From positions 1-21,420 of the forward strand of contig USGK01000026.1 of NCBI GenBank assembly GCA_900554175.1: 21,420 bases of DNA, given 5' to 3'. Position numbers and translations under genes: made by a program. This document shows positions 16,592 to 21,420 of the stretch, in pieces. Under the pieces are notes generated by a model that saw only the letters and a program-made list of their open reading frames with translations, was not told where the DNA came from and did no database searches. The DNA is from an uncultured Clostridium sp. (GTDB lineage: Bacteria; Bacillota; Clostridia; TANB77; CAG-508). How positions within the stretch are numbered: the first letter of the stretch is position 1; every line of letters begins with the position of its first letter.

Positions 16592-17399
16592 CTATAATTT
16601 AATAAACTTATAATTACATTTTTGTTTTAAAGTTAAATTACCATCATAAATAGAAGAATTATCTATTGAGAGAGGGATAGATAAAACAATTGGACAAGTA
16701 AATTTTTCATTAAGATTATTTACAATTGTAATTAAAAAGCTTATTTGACATTCGATAGAGTTCAATGTTATATTACATTTTTTTAAAAGTGAACCATCAT
16801 ATACTATGTCAGATATATCATTTAAAGTATAGTTTTCTTTTATTTTAGAATTTACATATGACAAAGTAATAGGATTAGCACAGTTATTATATAGGACTGG
16901 TAACGAATAATCTATATTATCTTCAGATGAAATAGTAAAATCAAGAGAATCTGAGATAAGTAGCTCTTCATTATATTCCGATGGTTTAGTAAAATTATTT
17001 ATGTTTTTGTAATATAAATTAGGAATGCCGATTGCTTGGTTTTACAGAAAAATTAATATCTGAAATTTTCAAATTTTTTATTGTGTTTTCCAAATCAAAA
17101 CCATTTTCAGAGTGATTATTTATGAAAATTGCAATGTCAGTATATTGTATTAAATTTTCAATATTAAAAGATGAATTTGAATTAATAGAAGATGTAGAAT
17201 TTGCACTGCTGAAATAGGTTATTTTATCAATTGAAAAAACATCTCTTGAATTATTTTCAATAAAATTATATATAGACTTTTCATTTTTTGTTTGTTTTAT
17301 TTTGTAATTTATGTCTTTGCTAACAATAAAACTTAGATAAATAAGTACTATAATTGACAAAGATAAAATAAAATAAAAAATAATTTTTTTCTTAAGCAT
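16592..17399 (-). CDS. Membrane-anchored protein of unknown function, with CGG +1 shift
   Basis: Starting at ATG 17399 behind AGGAGG, this protein has one N-terminal membrane helix (residues about 5-25, IIFYFILSLSIIVLIYLSFIV). A hydrophilic, Asn/Ser-rich, probably extracytoplasmic domain follows. With the C of CGG at codon 124 skipped, the product is 268 residues and keeps an even composition throughout: SVKPSNGIPNLYYKNI and later LTLKQKCNYKFIKL at the end. Without the shift it stops three codons after CGG. The second part is beta-rich (repeated short hydrophobic strands, two or three Cys). I recognise no family. It is transcribed divergently from dpaA, about 180 bases away. Confidence 0.7.
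17028..17030 (-). other. CGG +1 recoding site 9 (AAT CGG C, read Asn-Gly)
   Basis: This is in-frame codon 124 of the minus-strand membrane protein. Skipping the C gives PSNGIPNLYYKN and opens the frame for 145 further codons. It is the only site where the restored glycine codon is GGC. Confidence 0.8.
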
Positions 17400-17580
17400 T
17401 TTTTTCCTCCTAAAGTATGTTCCTTTATTTAATATATTAGTAAATTTTTAAAATAGAACTACATTATAATTAAAAGTATAACATAATAATAATAAAAATA
17501 CTATAAAAAATTTAAATAGTCATAAAATATCACATTTCTTTAAGAAAAGAATAGAATAGCAAATAAGGAAGTGATCTATA

Positions 17581-18438
17581 TTGAAAAAAATGACTATTTT
17601 AGGTGGAGATTTAAGAACAATAGAATTAGCTAAAATGTTTCTTCAAAATGGAAATAGTATTGCTAGTTTTGGTATCGATTTTTTAGACAAAATTAAAGAA
17701 AATGATAATCTAATAAAATGTAATACGCTTGAAGAGGCGATTCAATTTTCAAATATTATTATTACACCAATACCATTTAGTAAAGATGGAGAGACATTGT
17801 TTTCAAATTTAAATGAAGAAGTAATAAAAATAGATGATTTATTAAAAGAGAATATTTCTAAGATATTAATTGGAGGAAATATTCCAAAAAAAATATTGAA
17901 AGAGTTAGAACAGAAATATAAAACAGTGTATGATTTAATGGATTTTGAAAAACTTGTAATTTATAATACAATTGCAACAGCAGAGGGAACTATAAAAGAA
18001 GCAATAACAAATACAGATATAACTATTCAAAATAGTAATATTTTAATTTTAGGATTTGGAAGAGTAGCAAAAGAGGTCGCTTTAAAGTTTAAAGCATTAG
18101 GTGCAAATGTAACTTGTAGTGCAAGAAAAGAGTCAGATTTAGCATGGATAAAAGTTTTAGGTTATAATTTACTAAATATAAATTATTTAAAAGGCAAAAT
18201 ATCTAATTATGATATTATAATAAATACGGTTCCAAGTATGATATTAGATAAAGAAGAATTAAGCGAGTTAAATAAGAACACTTTGATTATAGATTTGGCA
18301 TCTAGACCAGGAGGCGTTAATTTTGAACTCGCTAAGCAAATAGGAATAAAATATGTTTGGGCTCTTGCATTACCTGGAAGGATAGCTCCTAAAACATCTG
18401 CTGAATATATAAAAGAGTGTATAAATGATATTATTTAA
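17581..18438 (+). CDS. dpaA: Dipicolinate synthase subunit A (DpaA/SpoVFA)
   Basis: The 285-residue protein begins MTILGGDLRTIELAKMFLQNG and carries the Rossmann motif LILGFGRVAKEVALKFKALGANV (residues about 154-176, written here only as the GFGRVAKEV core). NTVPSMIL, DLASRPGGVNF and LALPGRIAPKTSAEYI follow. DpaA with DpaB oxidises a dihydrodipicolinate-pathway intermediate to dipicolinic acid in the mother cell during sporulation. The start is TTG at 17581 after an AAGGAAG site. A CATA-N3-TA sequence at 17521 could be a sigma-K -10 element, but its -35 spacing is not convincing. No dpaB gene follows, which is unusual. The frame is intact. Confidence 0.93.
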   Translation: MKKMTILGGDLRTIELAKMFLQNGNSIASFGIDFLDKIKENDNLIKCNTLEEAIQFSNIIITPIPFSKDGETLFSNLNEEVIKIDDLLKENISKILIGGNIPKKILKELEQKYKTVYDLMDFEKLVIYNTIATAEGTIKEAITNTDITIQNSNILILGFGRVAKEVALKFKALGANVTCSARKESDLAWIKVLGYNLLNINYLKGKISNYDIIINTVPSMILDKEELSELNKNTLIIDLASRPGGVNFELAKQIGIKYVWALALPGRIAPKTSAEYIKECINDII

Positions 18439-18463
18439 AGTTAGTTTTTAGTTGTAATTTTGA

Positions 18464-18492
18464 TTGACAAATTATCTAAAAGAGTGTAATAT
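18464..18492 (+). promoter_or_regulatory. Sigma-A-type promoter, TTGACA-N17-TAATAT
   Basis: TTGACA at 18464-18469 and TAATAT at 18487-18492 have 17-base spacing and lie upstream of the HNH gene. A CGAAC element at 18513-18517 lies just downstream. Confidence 0.7.
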
Positions 18493-18536
18493 AAGTATAT
18501 AAGAAAAATACGCGAACATTTAAAAGGAGTGATCTT

Positions 18537-19202
18537 ATGATTATACGGTTACCAAGAAAATTTTATTACACGGAAAAGAAAAATTCAAGTTATGCTTATG
18601 TACAAAATGGAATTTTATACATTAAAGGTGGAGTAAACTACGAGGATTTAATGTATGAACTTACTTACATTTTGAAAGGATATGATAAATGTTATTATTG
18701 TGGTAGAAAATTGTCAAATAAAAATCGAACGATAGATCATATGTATCCTAGAAGATGGGGAGGAATAAGTATTACAAACAATATGCTTCCTTCTTGTAGA
18801 TTATGTAATGGGGAGAAAAGGGATATGACTGTTCGGCAATTTGAGCTTTGGAATCAAAAAGAAACAAAAGCAGAACAGGAAAAATTTTATCAAGAATGCA
18901 TAGAGAAGAATACAAAAATCGCTAAAAAAGGAAAATTTGTATTGAAAAAGTCATGGATTAAAATGTATGATGTTAGTCTACTTATCCACGATATTTCTTT
19001 TAAAAATTTGGAACCAGTAAAAAGCGATAAACTTAGCAGATATTATATTAATTGGCATCAATATCCTCATCCGATTATTATTTCTAGTAATGATTGGCTT
19101 TTCAAAGGAAGACATGTTTTATATCATGCAAAAATTAATGGAATTAAAAAAGTTCCAGCAATTATTCTTGAAAATATAATTGTTTTGAAGAACTCCACCT
19201 AA
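18537..19202 (+). CDS. HNH endonuclease-like protein with ParB/sulfiredoxin-like C-terminus
   Basis: In this 221-residue protein residues 52-96 form a zinc-HNH module: CYYCGRK, TIDHMYPRRWGG, and MLPSCRLCNGEKRD, with two CxxC pairs. The C-terminal 60 residues (VKSDKLSRYYINWHQYPHPI and GRHVLYHAKINGIKKVPAIIL) resemble the ParB/Srx-type nuclease-like fold that binds nucleotides. The combination is not one I recognise. It has a strong promoter and an AAGGAGTG ribosome site. CGG codons at 18546 and 18838 are read in frame as Arg, unlike in most neighbouring genes. Ile is frequently ATT, which suggests recent acquisition. Confidence 0.8.
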   Translation: MIIRLPRKFYYTEKKNSSYAYVQNGILYIKGGVNYEDLMYELTYILKGYDKCYYCGRKLSNKNRTIDHMYPRRWGGISITNNMLPSCRLCNGEKRDMTVRQFELWNQKETKAEQEKFYQECIEKNTKIAKKGKFVLKKSWIKMYDVSLLIHDISFKNLEPVKSDKLSRYYINWHQYPHPIIISSNDWLFKGRHVLYHAKINGIKKVPAIILENIIVLKNST

Positions 19203-19218
19203 TTGGGTGGAGTTCTTT
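19188..19218. terminator. Hairpin overlapping the HNH stop codon
   Basis: AAGAACTCCACC pairs with GGTGGAGTTCTT across a short loop that contains the TAA stop. The trailing T-run is short. It may also end transcription of the convergent minus-strand gene. Confidence 0.75.
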
Positions 19219-19244
19219 GATAATAACTAAAAATTAATTTAAAA

Positions 19245-19478
19245 CTATGTATCTTTAGCACGATTTACATTACAATTTTGACATAAATTTTCGTATTCTT
19301 TACACTTTATTTTATAATCCATTTGTACACAAAGATATTTATAATAACTATAAGCCTGTTCATATTGCATAATAGGATTAAACATAGGATCTTTATACAT
19401 CTCATTAATATCTATACCGTTTTGTATATTTCCATAGGGTGAAAATCCATTTTGAAAATCAGAAATATTTTTATCCAT
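19245..19478 (-). CDS. Small Cys-containing protein, unknown function
   Basis: This 77-residue protein begins MDKNISDFQNGFSPYGN, with ATG at 19478 placed 8 bases after GAGG. The frame opens three codons earlier with GTG, which I consider less likely. It is rich in Asn, Tyr and Met, and has Cys at the C-terminal end (CKEYENLCQNC). It lies downstream of ylbJ in the same direction with a 90-base gap. Small Tyr/Asn/Cys-rich proteins near sporulation genes are often spore-coat related, but nothing here shows that directly. Confidence 0.6.
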   Translation of the reverse strand: MDKNISDFQNGFSPYGNIQNGIDINEMYKDPMFNPIMQYEQAYSYYKYLCVQMDYKIKCKEYENLCQNCNVNRAKDT

Positions 19479-19568
19479 AAAAAACACCTCACTAAAAATA
19501 AAAAATAAGAATAAGCGAATCTAACGCTTTTTTATAATTCTATTTCTTATTAAAAAAAATAGAACACA

Positions 19569-20615
19569 CTATAAGTTAAAATTAAAAAAAGGAATTAAAA
19601 TAATTAATAAAAAAGTATAAAAGGCAGAGAACACACCATGTAGTATTTTCCCATATATATATGGTTTTATTGATAAATCAGTTTTTGATGTTATACTTAA
19701 AACTTGCATTAGAATAGATAGCCCTCCAAAACCAAGTAAAAAGGCAGTTAAAATAATATTAATTGAAATTGCCTTTATATGAATATTTGATATTGAAAAA
19801 ATTCCATTAGTTATTTCTAAAATTCCAAAGAATAATGGTTCAGCAAATGCCTTTTCAATGCCACAAAAATCAAAAATAAAAGAAATTAAGTTTATTATAG
19901 GAATAATTAATTTACTATGTTGTAAAATGGAAATTATTACTGAAAATAGAACAACAAATCCTCCTATTGATAAAATAGTGGAAATACTGTTTGCAATTGA
20001 TGAACTTAAAATTTCACCGAAATTTGAAAGCTGTATAATAGATCCGTTATTTTTATTAATGAAGCTTTTATTAATATTATCTTGTTTTCTATGCCAAAAT
20101 CTAAAAATAAAACCAACAGTTAAGCATCCTAAGATATGAGTGATAAGAAGTAATAAGCCTATGCTTGAATTTCCAAACATACTTATACCTACAGTTCCAA
20201 CAATAAAAAGAGGACCTGAATTATTTGTAAAACTTAATATTCGTTCACATTCTGTTTTAGAGCAAATATTTTCTTTTCTAAAATTTGTAGCTATTTTAGC
20301 TCCGACAGGATATCCACTAAGCCATCCCATTATTAGAGCAAAGCTTCCTTCACCTCTAATATTAAAACAAGGTTTCATGAATTTATTAAAGATTTTACCA
20401 AAAAGATGAGGCAGTTCAGTTTTAGAAAGTAATTCTGTTGCAACAAAAAAAGGAAAAAGGGAGGGAAGTACAGAACTTGCCCATAAATTAAGACCTTTTT
20501 TGGCAGCTTCGATATTACTTGAAGAAAATAAAATTAAACATATAACAAATAAAAAAATAAAAAAAGGAAATATATATTCTTTTAATCTAAAAATTCTAAA
20601 AAAAAACTTTTTCAT
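19569..20615 (-). CDS. ylbJ: YlbJ/SpoVV sporulation integral membrane protein
   Basis: This is a 348-residue membrane protein with about eight hydrophobic segments. Family marks are LNLWASSVLPSLFPFFVATELL (split here as NLWASSVLPSLFPFF), MGWLSGYPVGAKIA, and SFTNNSGPLFIVGTVG. In B. subtilis the homologue, renamed SpoVV, is needed for moving dipicolinic acid toward the forespore, and it belongs to the sigma-E regulon. The nearby dpaA fits that role. The start is ATG 20615, preceded by GAGGTG at proper spacing; an upstream in-frame GTG lacks a ribosome site. It is shorter than the roughly 408 residues of B. subtilis YlbJ. No in-frame CGG. Confidence 0.9.
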   Translation of the reverse strand: MKKFFFRIFRLKEYIFPFFIFLFVICLILFSSSNIEAAKKGLNLWASSVLPSLFPFFVATELLSKTELPHLFGKIFNKFMKPCFNIRGEGSFALIMGWLSGYPVGAKIATNFRKENICSKTECERILSFTNNSGPLFIVGTVGISMFGNSSIGLLLLITHILGCLTVGFIFRFWHRKQDNINKSFINKNNGSIIQLSNFGEILSSSIANSISTILSIGGFVVLFSVIISILQHSKLIIPIINLISFIFDFCGIEKAFAEPLFFGILEITNGIFSISNIHIKAISINIILTAFLLGFGGLSILMQVLSITSKTDLSIKPYIYGKILHGVFSAFYTFLLIILIPFFNFNL

Positions 20616-20675
20616 TATATCTAGCACCTCTAATTCTAATATATGAATGGTTCTCGAAAATATTCATAAGAAATA

Positions 20676-20756
20676 CGAACATTTTTTCTGAAAAACTATT
20701 GACAATAATAGCGAACAAATGTATAATACATTCAACAAAAACGAACAATAATTCGT
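20676..20756 (+). promoter_or_regulatory. Three CGAAC elements around a strong promoter (LexA-like operator?)
   Basis: CGAAC occurs at 20676, 20712 and 20742. The last lies in the imperfect palindrome ACGAACAATAATTCGT. The middle copy sits in the spacer of the promoter at 20699-20727. The Gram-positive LexA box has the form CGAAC-N4-GTTCG, so the elements resemble half or degenerate LexA sites. This is suggestive only. Confidence 0.4.
20699..20727 (+). promoter_or_regulatory. Sigma-A-type promoter, TTGACA-N17-TATAAT
   Basis: Perfect -35 (20699-20704) and -10 (20722-20727) hexamers with 17-base spacing lie upstream of the YgjP-like gene. The divergent ylbJ starts at 20615. Confidence 0.85.
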
Positions 20757-20770
20757 AAAGGAGAATGAAA

Positions 20771-21289
20771 ATGATAAGATTATTTAAATTAGAAAATAAA
20801 GTGCAAAAAGCAATTAATGGTAATGTAAAAATATTTGGAGAAGATTTTAAAGTAAAAGTTATATATTCAAAAGTAAAAAATACGGAATTGGATTTAGAAG
20901 ATAAAAATATAAATATTTATATTCCAAATAAATTCAAGAAAATAAATAATATAAATATAATTCGTTTAGCATTAAATAAAATGTATGATGAAATTGCAAG
21001 AATAGAAATAGAACAGGTTATGGAAGAAACAAGAATAATGTTAAATGGTTTGGCTCCAGAATATTATGAAATAAGAAGAATTCCAAACAAACTTGCTAAA
21101 TGTTCTATAGATAAGGTTATAACCATTAATCCAGAAATCATTAAATACGATAAAAATGTTTTAAGATATGTAGTTTTGCATGAATTTTGCCATTTAAAGT
21201 ATAAAACTCATTCTAAAGGTTTTTTCAAAATGATAGAAGAACATATGCCTGAATACAGGGAATTTACATATTTTATTGATGCAGCATAA
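20771..21289 (+). CDS. YgjP-like (DUF45) zinc metalloprotease-fold protein
   Basis: The 172-residue protein carries VVLHEFCHLKYKTHSKGFF near the C-terminus. His137, Glu138 and His141 form the HExxH zinc site and His147 is the likely third ligand, followed by MPEYRE as in YgjP relatives. The function of the family is poorly known. The start is ATG 20771, about 7 bases after AAAGGAG; the in-frame ATG at 20765 is too close to that site. A perfect sigma-A promoter and CGAAC elements lie upstream. After the stop (21290-21420) I see only AT-rich sequence with a TATAAT at 21409 that may serve a gene beyond the window. Confidence 0.87.
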   Translation: MIRLFKLENKVQKAINGNVKIFGEDFKVKVIYSKVKNTELDLEDKNINIYIPNKFKKINNINIIRLALNKMYDEIARIEIEQVMEETRIMLNGLAPEYYEIRRIPNKLAKCSIDKVITINPEIIKYDKNVLRYVVLHEFCHLKYKTHSKGFFKMIEEHMPEYREFTYFIDAA

Positions 21290-21420
21290 AATTTTTATAA
21301 AGATTTTAAAAAGATATTCTTATAACAAAACCAGAATATTCATTTGAAATGCAACAAAAATTTTAAAAAAAAGTAAATGAACAGTAGACAGGAGTAAGTA
21401 AAACTCGTATAATATTTTTG

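Noticed and set aside
1408..17030. Explaining the split genes as pseudogenes or random sequencing indels
   Set aside because: The lesions are one type of base at one codon phase on the coding strand and always before a glycine codon, while long genes such as valS are intact. A systematic artefact is still possible in principle and is listed as the main test.
1408..17030. Reassignment of CGG to another amino acid
   Set aside because: Simple reassignment would keep the frame. Here the frame itself moves by +1 at each CGG.

Overview
The window comes from a very AT-rich, endospore-forming member of the Firmicutes, most likely an uncultured Clostridia. The evidence is a complete spoIIIAA-AH operon, a DpaA (dipicolinate synthase A) gene, a YlbJ/SpoVV gene, a T-box leader in front of valS, strong AGGAGG-type ribosome sites, TTG starts and Gram-positive-type promoters. 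There are no rRNA or tRNA genes, no CRISPR array and no recognisable transposase.

Layout. 1-2.8 kb: the end of a surface-type protein whose C-terminus looks like the variable region of a diversity-generating retroelement target, then a HAM1-type nucleotide pyrophosphatase and a pilin-like/Ig-like surface protein. 2.9-5.3 kb: a YebC-family protein and a membrane-anchored protein of unknown function. 5.4-11 kb: the eight-gene spoIIIA operon, which builds the channel between mother cell and forespore. 11-15.5 kb: a small membrane protein, ribosomal protein L31, T-box plus valS, and a YhcC-type radical SAM protein. 15.5-19.2 kb: a small coiled-coil/HhH protein, and on the minus strand a dCMP deaminase and an unknown membrane protein, then dpaA and an HNH protein with a ParB-like tail. 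19.2-21.4 kb: a small unknown gene and ylbJ/spoVV (both minus), then a YgjP-like metalloprotease. DpaA makes dipicolinic acid, YlbJ/SpoVV is linked to moving it toward the forespore, and SpoIIIA connects mother cell and forespore, so much of the window serves sporulation.

The main discovery is a recoding pattern. Seven genes are each split into two or more frames, at nine sites in total. Every site has the same form: an in-frame CGG codon, where skipping only the C (reading CGG-N as GGN, glycine) restores a full-length, conserved protein. Five sites are in the spoIIIA operon, including three in spoIIIAA, one of them inside its Walker A motif. Two are in minus-strand genes and have the same form on the coding strand. 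The glycine is a recognisable family position in several cases. In the genes that look native, every in-frame CGG is a frameshift point, while some three dozen out-of-phase CGG trinucleotides cause no shift. This suggests genome-wide +1 frameshifting at CGG, resembling the AGG-Y to Gly frameshifts of Perkinsus mitochondria. A tenth shift, at AGG-A in the first gene, may be related. Two genes that look recently acquired use CGG as ordinary Arg three times, and this is the main complication. Raw-read confirmation, a tRNA census and proteomics would settle the question.
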